Positions 1 to 6,144 of a stretch of DNA of 33,451 bases are shown here, piece by piece. Each line of letters opens with the position of its first letter. Position 1 is the first letter of the stretch. The notes under the pieces are model-generated. The model made no database searches. It saw only the letters and a list, made by a program, of their open reading frames with translations, and was not told the DNA's origin. The position numbers and the translations under genes were made by a program. Location: assembly GCA_003249555.1 (NCBI GenBank), contig QKIQ01000107.1, positions 1 to 33,451 on the forward strand. Direction: 5' to 3'. Origin of the DNA: Clostridia bacterium (GTDB taxonomy: Bacteria > Bacillota > Clostridia > Christensenellales > SZUA-584).

Positions 1-342
1 CTTATCAACTAGTTCCTTGCCAGAACCCAGCTCATCTGGATTGTTAAAGCTAACGTCAGGCAAAGAACCTTGAAGACGGTTTTCTTCTAGGAACTTTTGA
101 ATAATCTTATCTACTCGCTCACCAACATCACTTTTACCTTTTGCGGCAATCAAATCATCAAATGATGCACCCTCATTTACTGTAAATTCCGCAAATCGTT
201 GTCCTTTGTACCTATCTGATACGTATTTAAAGAACAATAAAACAAGTACGTAATCTTTATATCTTGATGGCTCAACGCCACCTCTTAATTTATTACAAGC
301 TTCCCATAAAAGAGAATACAATTCTGATTTTTTCACGGCCAT
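1..342 (-). CDS. hsdM: Type I restriction-modification DNA methyltransferase subunit M, N-terminal part (runs off left edge)
   Basis: Only the first 114 codons are present. They match the helical HsdM N-terminal domain: a start of the type KKSELYSLLWEACNKLRGG, then SRYKDYVLVLLFFKYVSDR, the usual 'YKDYVL..LF.KY.SD' signature. The AdoMet-binding and NPPF-type catalytic motifs would lie beyond the left edge, so catalytic integrity cannot be judged. HsdM pairs with HsdS for sequence-specific adenine methylation and with HsdR for restriction. The start at 342 is supported by a GAGAGG ribosome binding site eight bases upstream. A Phd-like antitoxin gene lies 29 bases upstream on the same strand and probably shares its transcript. 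Confidence 0.9.
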   Translation of the reverse strand, partial: MAVKKSELYSLLWEACNKLRGGVEPSRYKDYVLVLLFFKYVSDRYKGQRFAEFTVNEGASFDDLIAAKGKSDVGERVDKIIQKFLEENRLQGSLPDVSFNNPDELGSGKELVDK

Positions 343-371
343 TCATTTAACCTCTCTCTTCCTTAATATTA

Positions 372-584
372 TTAGTATTCTGTTATGTCAATTCCCGCTT
401 TTAATAACCTTTCATATCTCTCATGGGAGATAAGAACAGCTACAGGTTTTCCGTTTTTTAGTACAAAAGCGGTTCTATCTTCGTCAGATAATCCAGTAAT
501 TAACTTTGATGATTGTCCTCTGAGAAAATCCGACATATTATAAAATTCCATTGGCTGTTTTTTAGTTTTATCTTCTTTTTCCAT
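372..584 (-). CDS. Phd/YefM-family type II antitoxin
   Basis: This is a 70-residue protein. Its middle (about residues 39-62) has the Phd/YefM pattern 'AFVLKNGKPVAVLIS' followed by 'ERYERLL', the strand-helix region that forms the DNA-binding dimer of this fold. Family members repress their own promoter and neutralise a RelE/Doc-type toxin through a C-terminal tail. Here the protein ends soon after the core (KAGIDITEY) and no toxin gene is visible; the next gene is hsdM. It may be an orphan regulator of the restriction system, or its toxin may lie outside the window. A sigma-A-like promoter with tandem 11-base repeats lies just upstream. Confidence 0.85.
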   Translation of the reverse strand: MEKEDKTKKQPMEFYNMSDFLRGQSSKLITGLSDEDRTAFVLKNGKPVAVLISHERYERLLKAGIDITEY

Positions 585-607
585 GCCTAAATCCGCCTTT
601 TCTTTTC

Positions 608-636
608 ATTCTAACACATACAAACTCTTATTTCAA
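608..636 (-). promoter_or_regulatory. Sigma-A-type promoter of the antitoxin-hsdM operon
   Basis: Read on the minus strand the site is TTGAAA (631-636), a 17-base spacer and TAGAAT (608-613), which is close to consensus. It lies 24 bases upstream of the antitoxin start codon. The -35 is embedded in a tandem repeat that could be an autoregulatory operator. Confidence 0.6.
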
Positions 637-645
637 CTCTTATTT
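623..645. repeat. Tandem direct repeat AACTCTTATTT x2, candidate antitoxin operator
   Basis: The 11-mer AACTCTTATTT occurs at 623-633 and 635-645, a 12-base period, and the copies flank and overlap the -35 box. Phd/YefM antitoxins repress their own promoters by binding repeated sites, so an operator role is inferred. The repeat itself is directly visible. Confidence 0.45.
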
Positions 646-712
646 ATACCTAAAAAGTAATTACTATTAAACGCTATTTTCTTGTCAGTATTTCTTATCT
701 TTATAGCCATCT

Positions 713-757
713 TGTCAACTCACCACGTTTTTGCCAGCAATCGTGTCAACTCACCAC
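713..757. repeat. Direct repeats TGTCAACTCACCAC, possible insertion-sequence end remnant
   Basis: The 14-mer TGTCAACTCACCAC is present at 713-726 and 744-757, perfect copies 31 bases apart. They lie in the 315-base gene-poor stretch 585-899. Closely spaced direct repeats of this kind are typical of the subterminal ends of some insertion sequences (IS21-like), but no transposase is present and the family assignment is only a guess. The rest of the stretch holds the antitoxin promoter (608-636) and a 9-base inverted repeat TCCGTGATT/AATCACGGA at 827-835 and 863-871. The small rightward reading frame at 682-903 has no ribosome binding site or recognisable domain. Confidence 0.35.
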
Positions 758-899
758 ATCAATATCCATATCATCTTCTTAATCATCTAACCTGCCTATC
801 TTGGATAAGTTCCCACAAAATAAAAATCCGTGATTATCCTGCCGGCTTGAAACCGAATCTCAAATCACGGAAACCCTTTATTTATAAAGTTTTTTATCC

Positions 900-2234
900 C
901 TAAAACATCGTATTTACCTTAACCCTTGACATCAATACTACCGTCTCAACGTGTGTCGTATGGGGAAACATATCCACTCCTGTGACTTTGACGGTTTCAA
1001 ACCCGTTTTTTGCAAAAACAGCTGCGTCCCTGGCAAGTGTTGACGGATTGCACGATACATACACAATGCGTCGAGGTGAAGCTTGTGAAACCTTGTCTAT
1101 CAACGATGCATCGCAGCCTTTCCTCACAACATTCGGCTGACCGTGCTTTTTTATTCCTTCATCAATCATCTTTGAAGCATCTCCTGAAAGAAAACAGGCG
1201 TTGCTTATGTTGTTAAGCTTTGAATTCTCTTTGGCGTTATCGACAGCTTCGTGCACATATTCGATGCCAAGTACTGTTTTGGCTTGTCTTGCGGCCAGCA
1301 ATGAGATGGTTCCGATACCGCAGAAAAGGTCGAAGACGATATCTTCTTTGGTTATTTGTGCGAAATCCATCGCGATGCGGTATAGCTTTTCTGACTGCCC
1401 ATGGTTGATCTGCAAAAAGCTCGTTAAGCCTGCACGGAATTTCAAACCATCGTAATACTCGGTAATATAATCGTCGCCGATAACCGTGCGGCTTTGGCTG
1501 CCGAGTATAGCGTTATGCTTCTTCTCATTTTTATTGATGACCACGCTTTTTGCAGTTGATCGGAGTGAATCGGTAAGCGATTTTGTATCTGTCCAATCGC
1601 GCAGCACGATGCCGGTCATCAGCTCGCCGTGCGAAGTCTGGCGCGTAACGATATGACGCAGCACACCCTTGTGATTTTTTTCATCATAGGGCGAAATGTG
1701 ACTGCCGTTTGCCCATTGAATCACGGTGTTTTTTGCAGCGTTGATCGCAGGCTTTTGTATAGGACAGTCACATACCACAAGACGGTGACTGTGTGGCGCA
1801 TAAAAACCGGCCTCTGCCTTGCCATTTACATTTGCTACGGGAAATGAGGCTTTGTTGCGGTAGTCGCGTATGTTTTCAGCGGGAATCACCTGAGGCAAAT
1901 CAATTTCTATGCCGCCGATACGTTTTAAGCATTCCTTGATATGACGCGCCTTGAATGAAAGCTGCTGATTATATGATAAATGTTGAAGTGTGCAGCCACC
2001 GCAGGCTTCAAAGACTTCACAGAACGGATCAACACGTTCTTCTGATTGACACAGTATCTTTATGAGCTTCCCCACCGCATAACCTTTGGTGACTTTAATG
2101 ACCTTGGCTGAAACAGTTTCGCTGGGCAATGCCCACGGCACAAACACCGCGAGCCCTTCAAATCGCCCAACGCCTGCCCCGTCTACTGTCAGATCATCTA
2201 TTTTTATTTCAATAACGTCATTCTTATTTGGCAT
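900..2234 (-). CDS. RlmD/RumA-family 23S rRNA (uracil-C5)-methyltransferase with deleted DPP loop
   Basis: The protein has 444 residues. An N-terminal TRAM domain (about 1-60) is followed by the [4Fe-4S]-ligand cysteines C72, C78, C81 (CGGC motif) and C157. The C-terminal half carries the AdoMet-binding motif FDLFCGIGT (301-309), the catalytic cysteine C395 in SCNPSTLARD, and the general-base glutamate E430 in THVET. The family methylates C5 of uridine in 23S rRNA, or in tRNA for related members. Between residues 370 and 371 the sequence reads QPNVVRKGCD where relatives have a 'VVVDPPRKGCD' type loop, so about five residues including Asp-Pro-Pro are missing in frame. Activity is therefore doubtful. 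The gene appears monocistronic, with an extended -10 promoter directly upstream. Confidence 0.9.
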   Translation of the reverse strand: MPNKNDVIEIKIDDLTVDGAGVGRFEGLAVFVPWALPSETVSAKVIKVTKGYAVGKLIKILCQSEERVDPFCEVFEACGGCTLQHLSYNQQLSFKARHIKECLKRIGGIEIDLPQVIPAENIRDYRNKASFPVANVNGKAEAGFYAPHSHRLVVCDCPIQKPAINAAKNTVIQWANGSHISPYDEKNHKGVLRHIVTRQTSHGELMTGIVLRDWTDTKSLTDSLRSTAKSVVINKNEKKHNAILGSQSRTVIGDDYITEYYDGLKFRAGLTSFLQINHGQSEKLYRIAMDFAQITKEDIVFDLFCGIGTISLLAARQAKTVLGIEYVHEAVDNAKENSKLNNISNACFLSGDASKMIDEGIKKHGQPNVVRKGCDASLIDKVSQASPRRIVYVSCNPSTLARDAAVFAKNGFETVKVTGVDMFPHTTHVETVVLMSRVKVNTMF

Positions 2235-2251
2235 AATCCCTCCGCTTCGCT

Positions 2252-2260
2252 ATTATAGCA
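2252..2260 (-). promoter_or_regulatory. Extended -10 promoter of the RNA methyltransferase gene
   Basis: Minus-strand TGCTATAAT is a TGn extension plus a perfect TATAAT, 17 bases upstream of the start codon and followed by a GGAGGG ribosome binding site. No good -35 is present (TGTAAA at the 17-base position), as expected for extended -10 promoters. Confidence 0.6.
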
Positions 2261-2285
2261 CATCGGACGGTGCGTTTACATGCTA

Positions 2286-2322
2286 TTCGTATAAAAGGGA
2301 TCTACGTTCGTACAAAAGGAAT
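2286..2322. repeat. 21-base-spaced imperfect direct repeat upstream of the methyltransferase
   Basis: TTCGTATAAAAGGGAT (2286-2301) and TTCGTACAAAAGGAAT (2307-2322) match at 14 of 16 positions with a 21-base period, two helical turns. They lie just upstream of the methyltransferase promoter. Paired same-face sites suggest a regulator-binding site, but no regulator is identified. Confidence 0.35.
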
Positions 2323-2456
2323 TGCATTTTAAAACTATTAATCAGCCTATGTAAAAATTTTATATATACATGATTAGTACTCATCGGTCTTGATGAACCT
2401 ATGAGCCAAATTAAATGTGGAGATTACTTACTTATTTTAACGCTGACGTATATGGT

Positions 2457-3464
2457 TCAGACAATGTATGCGATTGTGGCCTCGGGCATATAATGCTTGA
2501 TGCGGTCTCTGAAAAATTCAGAAGCTTGTTCTTTTGTATCTTTCTTATAACCATAGCGGCTGCGGCCGCAAAATGCCATCGTCTCTTTGTCGTGCAAATT
2601 CCATGCGTTAGGAAAGGCTTGTTCATTAATATTTTGTGTTACGGTGCCGTATGTCATGAATATCAGCTCCAAAGCGACAGAGCTTTGAATGCCCGGCAGT
2701 AGTTTATCTGCCATTTTGGCAAAAAGCCGCTCATACATCTGTCGATAGCCGTCCGCCATGATAATCGGCGCAACCAAAATGCCCGTATCGTAGCCTGCGG
2801 CGTAAAGCTTATTGAGCGCTTCAATACGGTCATCCAGCTTGGACGTGCCAAATTCAACGTGGGATATGATCTCCTGCGGATTCAGGCTCATGCGTATTGT
2901 CACGTTGCCCCCGTGTGGAAGATTCAGCAGAGAATCCACCATGGAGAATTTCGTGGGCAGCGTGAGGCGAGCGTTATCAACCTCCGAGAACTGTAATATC
3001 GTCCATTCAAGGTTGCCGCTTACCGTGTTTTCCAAAACAAGATCGGAGTTGCTGCCAATCTCGAACACGCTGCCCGGATACTTGTCCGCGGCTCTTTTTA
3101 GCTTACTCATCATCTCTTCCCGATTTACGAAAATGCGAAGATAAGCGCTTGTATAATAGGTGCAGACAAGATAACAGTAAAGACACATCGCGGCACATCC
3201 GGACGACGTATACGGCACAAGAAAATCGGATGTCTTGTTGTTCTTCTGATGTGTCAGCGATTTTCTGATGCCCAACACCAAATAATCTTTTAGCTTGGAA
3301 AAATCAGCGTCAGGCCGCTCTCGCAGTTCCGGAATTTTGTTGTGATTATCAATATCAATAATATCGATACCCATATCCGTATATTTTTGTATCAATGTTC
3401 TTCCAAGCTTATAGCTCTCGCAACCTTTTTCAACATAAACCCTTGATGGAACAAAATGTCTCAT
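2457..3464 (-). CDS. splB: Spore photoproduct lyase (radical SAM)
   Basis: A 335-residue radical-SAM enzyme with the family's usual length. The CxxxCxxC [4Fe-4S] motif is C90, C94, C97 in SGCAAMCLYCYL, followed by YLRIFVNREEM. The C-terminal region includes GRSRYGYKK and ends in a short hydrophobic tail. The enzyme reverses the thymine dimer 5-thyminyl-5,6-dihydrothymine in germinating spores. The Bacillus hydrogen-donor cysteine (in an EAACTSD context) aligns with EIGSNSD here, with Ser138 in place of Cys; this alignment is from memory. The start at 3464 is fixed by GGAGGT just upstream. A sigma-G-like promoter at 3487-3516 fits forespore expression. Confidence 0.92.
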   Translation of the reverse strand: MRHFVPSRVYVEKGCESYKLGRTLIQKYTDMGIDIIDIDNHNKIPELRERPDADFSKLKDYLVLGIRKSLTHQKNNKTSDFLVPYTSSGCAAMCLYCYLVCTYYTSAYLRIFVNREEMMSKLKRAADKYPGSVFEIGSNSDLVLENTVSGNLEWTILQFSEVDNARLTLPTKFSMVDSLLNLPHGGNVTIRMSLNPQEIISHVEFGTSKLDDRIEALNKLYAAGYDTGILVAPIIMADGYRQMYERLFAKMADKLLPGIQSSVALELIFMTYGTVTQNINEQAFPNAWNLHDKETMAFCGRSRYGYKKDTKEQASEFFRDRIKHYMPEATIAYIV

Positions 3465-3486
3465 GCTTTACCTCCGTTTCAAGGAT

Positions 3487-3516
3487 TATTATGACCGATT
3501 TTATATGCTGATATGA
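3487..3516 (-). promoter_or_regulatory. Sigma-G-like promoter of splB
   Basis: On the minus strand TCATA (3512-3516), an 18-base spacer and CATAATA (3487-3493) match the sigma-G consensus GHATR-N18-CATHMTA at all positions but the first. The predicted start lies about 15 bases before the splB ATG, leaving room for the GGAGGT ribosome binding site. In Bacillus splB is a sigma-G gene. Confidence 0.65.
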
Positions 3517-3535
3517 AGACAAGCTTGAAACATAT

Positions 3536-3571
3536 AAAAAAAGACCGATGCGTTTAACATCAGCCTTTTTT
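3536..3571 (-). terminator. Rho-independent terminator after the lipoprotein operon
   Basis: On the minus strand an 8-bp stem GGCTGATG / CATCGGTC with loop TTAAACG is followed by a run of T. It lies 15 bases after the SIMPL gene stop. A-rich and T-rich flanks make it potentially active in both directions. Confidence 0.8.
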
Positions 3572-3585
3572 CCTAAAGATTGTGA

Positions 3586-4326
3586 TTATTCAATTTCATA
3601 GACCACTGTGACGCTGGCCTGAATCTCAAGGTCTCCCGTGGATATTGGCGTTGCGCCCGAACTGTCTTCTGCTGCTGCCATTTCGTATTCTCTGTATATC
3701 TGACCGCCAATCGTGTTTTCCGTCATTTGCAGTGTTCCGGTGATTTTGACACCGCCCGCTTCCGCAAGCGTTTCTGCCTTCGCCTTAGCCGCTTCCACCG
3801 CAAGCTTTAGCGCATCGTCGTAGCTGCTTTGCTCGTCCAGCAGTCCAAAGCTGATGGAATGTGTCATATTAGCACCGTTGGTTACCGCGATATCAATGAT
3901 TTCTCCAACGCGGTCGATATTTCTAATTGTCAGTACAACTTGGTTGTTGACCTCGTAACTGACTATTTCATTTGTGCCGCTGGAATAGTTATATAACGGA
4001 TACGCGTTATACTGCGAGGTGCGCATATCATCATCAGTAAGTCCTGCGCTTTTAAGCGCTTCAAACATTGCGTTCATCATCTGCCCGTTATTATCCTGAG
4101 CCACTTGCATGTCTGCATCCTGTGTCGTGACGCCAACGGTGACATATGCCACATCGGGCATGACCTTTACCACACCTTGAGCAGACACCGAGATGCTCTT
4201 TTGTATTGTATCGTCGTTTACTACGGAAACCAGTCCGGTTCCATCCCCTTGAGGTCTTGCGACGCAGCCTGACAGTGCTAAGAGTATAATCGCTAAGGCC
4301 ATGACGGGCAGTATTATTCGTTTCAT
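3586..4326 (-). CDS. SIMPL (DUF541/YggE-like) domain lipoprotein
   Basis: A 246-residue protein starting with a lipoprotein signal: MKR, a hydrophobic stretch, then LSGC with C21 as the lipidation site. The rest matches the SIMPL/DUF541 family: 'ISVSAQGVVKVMPDVAYVTVGV' type N-terminus, a central conserved YNAYPLYNYSSG, and a C-terminal 'ASVTVVYEIE' strand. Family members form periplasmic or surface-associated oligomers linked to envelope stress; the exact role is unknown. ATG at 4326 is preferred over an upstream GTG (4335) because AGGAG sits eight bases before it. The gene follows the DUF4349 gene by 20 bases, so the two are co-transcribed, probably from the ECF-type promoter at 5374-5401. 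Confidence 0.88.
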   Translation of the reverse strand: MKRIILPVMALAIILLALSGCVARPQGDGTGLVSVVNDDTIQKSISVSAQGVVKVMPDVAYVTVGVTTQDADMQVAQDNNGQMMNAMFEALKSAGLTDDDMRTSQYNAYPLYNYSSGTNEIVSYEVNNQVVLTIRNIDRVGEIIDIAVTNGANMTHSISFGLLDEQSSYDDALKLAVEAAKAKAETLAEAGGVKITGTLQMTENTIGGQIYREYEMAAAEDSSGATPISTGDLEIQASVTVVYEIE

Positions 4327-4346
4327 ATCATTCACTCCTACTTTAT

Positions 4347-5312
4347 TTATTGCTGGCTGTGGTTACTGCCGCTTTGAAGGCGTGCCAGCTTTTTTTTCGT
4401 TGAGCGTTTCACTAGGAAAATAATCAGCACGGTTATACCACCAAGCGGAACAATAATCGGTGCGCCGCCAATGAGGAAAATGAGCATAAATTCGCCGAAA
4501 TCGGCAAGCACATTAAGCACGGAGTAAAACGCATCGGAGATGCGTGTGCCGATGCTCTCGTCAGGTGGGCTTACATCCGCAACCTTATTCACTTCCTCCA
4601 GCGTAACCGTGACTGTAGAGTAGTCGATCAGGCTGTCGAAGTTCCTCAAATTCATTTCAAGCATTTGAATTTCGTAAGATACATCGGCGAGCGCGTTTTC
4701 CAGCTCTATAATGTCTTCAAGCGTGGCCGCTTGCTCAAGCAGCGTCATAAGCCGTGTTTCTCTGGTGCGCAACGTTTTTAAACGGGTCTCAGTATCAAAA
4801 TAATCCAGCGAAATATCTTTACCGTTAACTGAGATTGATAGTGTCTCTCCGATATTGCCGAGACGTCCGGTAAAATCACTGAAGTTTTTGCTTGGCACTC
4901 GCAGTGTTAAGTATGCATAGCGCCCGCTGTCCTGCCAGTCCTCCGGTTTTTTGCCGTCTATAGACGATTCTTCGATATAACCACCGAGTTCCTCCAGAAA
5001 AGCTAAAAGATTGCCGTAGTCATCATCAAAGTTCTTGGTTCGAATCTGAAAGCTTCCATAATAGACGATTTTTCTGTTTACATCGGGTTGAAGAATTGAG
5101 CCGTCATAATTCAACCCTGCTTCTTGAGCCGGTGCCGCTTCCTCATCTGCTTCTTCACGAGATGCGCTGTCATATGCGGGTTCCTCGGCCGCCACCTCGG
5201 CTTCCGCATAAAAACTTTCGTCAGAGCCTTTAGCCGGCTGTAATGCAGCGCAACCTGCCAGTGATGCAAGTAAAAAAACCGCAATTGTAATGACAATAAA
5301 AATCTTTTTCAT
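4347..5312 (-). CDS. DUF4349 domain lipoprotein
   Basis: A 321-residue protein with a lipoprotein signal peptide (MKKIFIV, hydrophobic core, LAGC, C21), a low-complexity acidic and alanine-rich linker (about 30-65), then a DUF4349 region. The latter starts with RKIVYYGSFQIRTKNFDD and includes a predicted coiled coil (about 180-235, DTETRLKTLRTRETRLMTLL). A C-terminal membrane segment (about 265-295) is followed by the basic tail KRSTKKK. Tethered at both ends, it may sense or brace the envelope. The start at 5312 is chosen over an upstream TTG because GGTGGAGGG precedes it at good spacing. It lies downstream of an ECF sigma gene, and DUF4349 proteins often neighbour sigma or anti-sigma genes. 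Confidence 0.85.
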   Translation of the reverse strand: MKKIFIVITIAVFLLASLAGCAALQPAKGSDESFYAEAEVAAEEPAYDSASREEADEEAAPAQEAGLNYDGSILQPDVNRKIVYYGSFQIRTKNFDDDYGNLLAFLEELGGYIEESSIDGKKPEDWQDSGRYAYLTLRVPSKNFSDFTGRLGNIGETLSISVNGKDISLDYFDTETRLKTLRTRETRLMTLLEQAATLEDIIELENALADVSYEIQMLEMNLRNFDSLIDYSTVTVTLEEVNKVADVSPPDESIGTRISDAFYSVLNVLADFGEFMLIFLIGGAPIIVPLGGITVLIIFLVKRSTKKKLARLQSGSNHSQQ

Positions 5313-5348
5313 AACACCCTCCACCAATATTTCTTAAAGAACAATAAT

Positions 5349-5381
5349 AACGTCTGTTCCTTAATATGCTGATTAGACGTT
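5349..5381. repeat. Inverted repeat AACGTCT/AGACGTT in the lipoprotein operon leader
   Basis: Perfect 7-base arms lie at 5349-5355 and 5375-5381, separated by 19 bases. The right arm overlaps the -10 of the ECF-type promoter. It could be an operator or a leader hairpin. Confidence 0.35.
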
Positions 5382-5401
5382 AGACTAGGTCATTTGGTTC
5401 C
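5374..5401 (-). promoter_or_regulatory. ECF sigma-type promoter of the DUF4349-SIMPL operon
   Basis: On the minus strand GGAACC (5396-5401), a 16-base spacer and CGTCTA (5374-5379) form the classical AAC-containing -35 and CGTC-type -10 of extracytoplasmic-function sigma promoters. It lies between the ECF sigma stop (5416) and the DUF4349 start (5312). The simplest inference is that the adjacent sigma factor drives the lipoprotein genes. Confidence 0.65.
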
Positions 5402-5415
5402 ATTTGTTTTTTTGG

Positions 5416-6006
5416 TTAGTCTTCAAGCAGTATTTCCCTTAGCCGCTGTCTTCCGCGGCTCAAACGGGATTTTACTGTGCCAATGGAAATACTCAGCGAT
5501 TCTGAGATTTCTTCATATGAAAGACCCTGAATATCACGCAGTATAACGGTTATTCGGTGATCCTCGGAAAGCGTATTGATAGCGGCTTGAATATCTTCTC
5601 GGCTTTCAATATTGAGTGTATGTGCTTCGGGCGTTGAGCTGTTTTTATCTTCAATCAAAAAGCCGCTCTCTATGGTGCTGTCTAGTGATAAAGGCTCGTT
5701 TTTGCGCTTGCGAATGCCGTCAAGACAGGTATTGACGGTAAGCCTGTAAACCCAAGAGGAAAAAGATGATTCATGACGAAAGGTCCGAATGCTCTTGTAG
5801 ATTTTGATAAGAGACTCTTGCGCCATATCATAAGCATCTGCTTCGTTGCCCATATAACGGTATGCCACATTGTATATTTTTTTCTCGTACATAAAAAGCA
5901 ACGCCTCCATTGCTGCGTCATTGCCCTTTTGTGCACTTTTTATCAGCAAGGCCTCATCAGATATGACGGTTGCCTCTTTTTGCTGGTTTAGTGTCTGTGA
6001 CATCAT
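5416..6006 (-). CDS. ECF-subfamily RNA polymerase sigma factor (SigW/RpoE-like)
   Basis: A 196-residue protein counted from 6006. Region sigma2 contains ALLFMYEKKIYNVAYRYMGN and DAYDMAQESLIKIYKSIRTF, followed by the -10 recognition helix region SSFSSWVYRLTVNTCLD. Region sigma4 contains LRDIQGLSYEEISESL and the recognition helix GTVKSRLSRGRQRLRE. No anti-sigma gene (zinc-finger or RsgI type) follows; instead two lipoprotein genes do. The frame extends to an ATG at 6021, but a sigma-A promoter overlaps that codon and puts the likely transcription start at the ATG at 6006. No ribosome binding site is present, so the mRNA may be leaderless. Confidence 0.93.
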   Translation of the reverse strand: MMSQTLNQQKEATVISDEALLIKSAQKGNDAAMEALLFMYEKKIYNVAYRYMGNEADAYDMAQESLIKIYKSIRTFRHESSFSSWVYRLTVNTCLDGIRKRKNEPLSLDSTIESGFLIEDKNSSTPEAHTLNIESREDIQAAINTLSEDHRITVILRDIQGLSYEEISESLSISIGTVKSRLSRGRQRLREILLED

Positions 6007-6012
6007 ACACGA

Positions 6013-6041
6013 ATTATACATGATTTTAACATGTGTTGCAA
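6013..6041 (-). promoter_or_regulatory. Sigma-A promoter of the ECF sigma gene (implies leaderless mRNA)
   Basis: On the minus strand TTGCAA (6036-6041), a 17-base spacer and a perfect TATAAT (6013-6018). The +1 expected about seven bases after the -10 coincides with the A of the in-frame ATG at 6006. Confidence 0.6.
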
Positions 6042-6081
6042 AGTCTTTTTAGGATCATCTTCAATACATAAAAGAAGATTA

Positions 6082-6110
6082 TTGACATCAATCGATGCGC
6101 AATGTAAACT
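6082..6110 (+). promoter_or_regulatory. Sigma-A promoter of bioY
   Basis: TTGACA (6082-6087), a 17-base spacer and TAAACT (6105-6110). The -10 is overlapped by the left arm of the BirA-type operator, which would let BirA block polymerase. Confidence 0.65.
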
Positions 6111-6134
6111 ATAAAAAAACAAAAGGTTTACAAT
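6101..6134 (+). promoter_or_regulatory. BirA-type biotin operator upstream of bioY
   Basis: The inverted repeat AATGTAAAC (6101-6109) - 16 bases - GTTTACAAT (6126-6134) has the arm sequence and spacing of Gram-positive BirA boxes (TTGTTAACC-N14-16-GGTTAACAA type). It overlaps the promoter -10 and ends just before the bioY ribosome binding site. Biotinyl-AMP-loaded BirA is expected to repress here. Confidence 0.8.
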
Positions 6135-6144
6135 AGAGGTGGGT

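Noticed and set aside
827-871. Inverted repeat TCCGTGATT/AATCACGGA as terminator of the methyltransferase gene
   Set aside because: The loop is 27 bases and the T run is poor, so it was only mentioned within the gene-poor region.
682-903. Rightward 73-codon frame in the gene-poor edge
   Set aside because: It has no ribosome binding site, low-complexity-like composition, crosses the repeats and the end of the convergent methyltransferase gene, and shows no domain.
2300-2316. Possible LexA box around ACGTTCGTAC
   Set aside because: Only a half-site resembling CGAAC/GTTCG is present, without the second arm at the right spacing.
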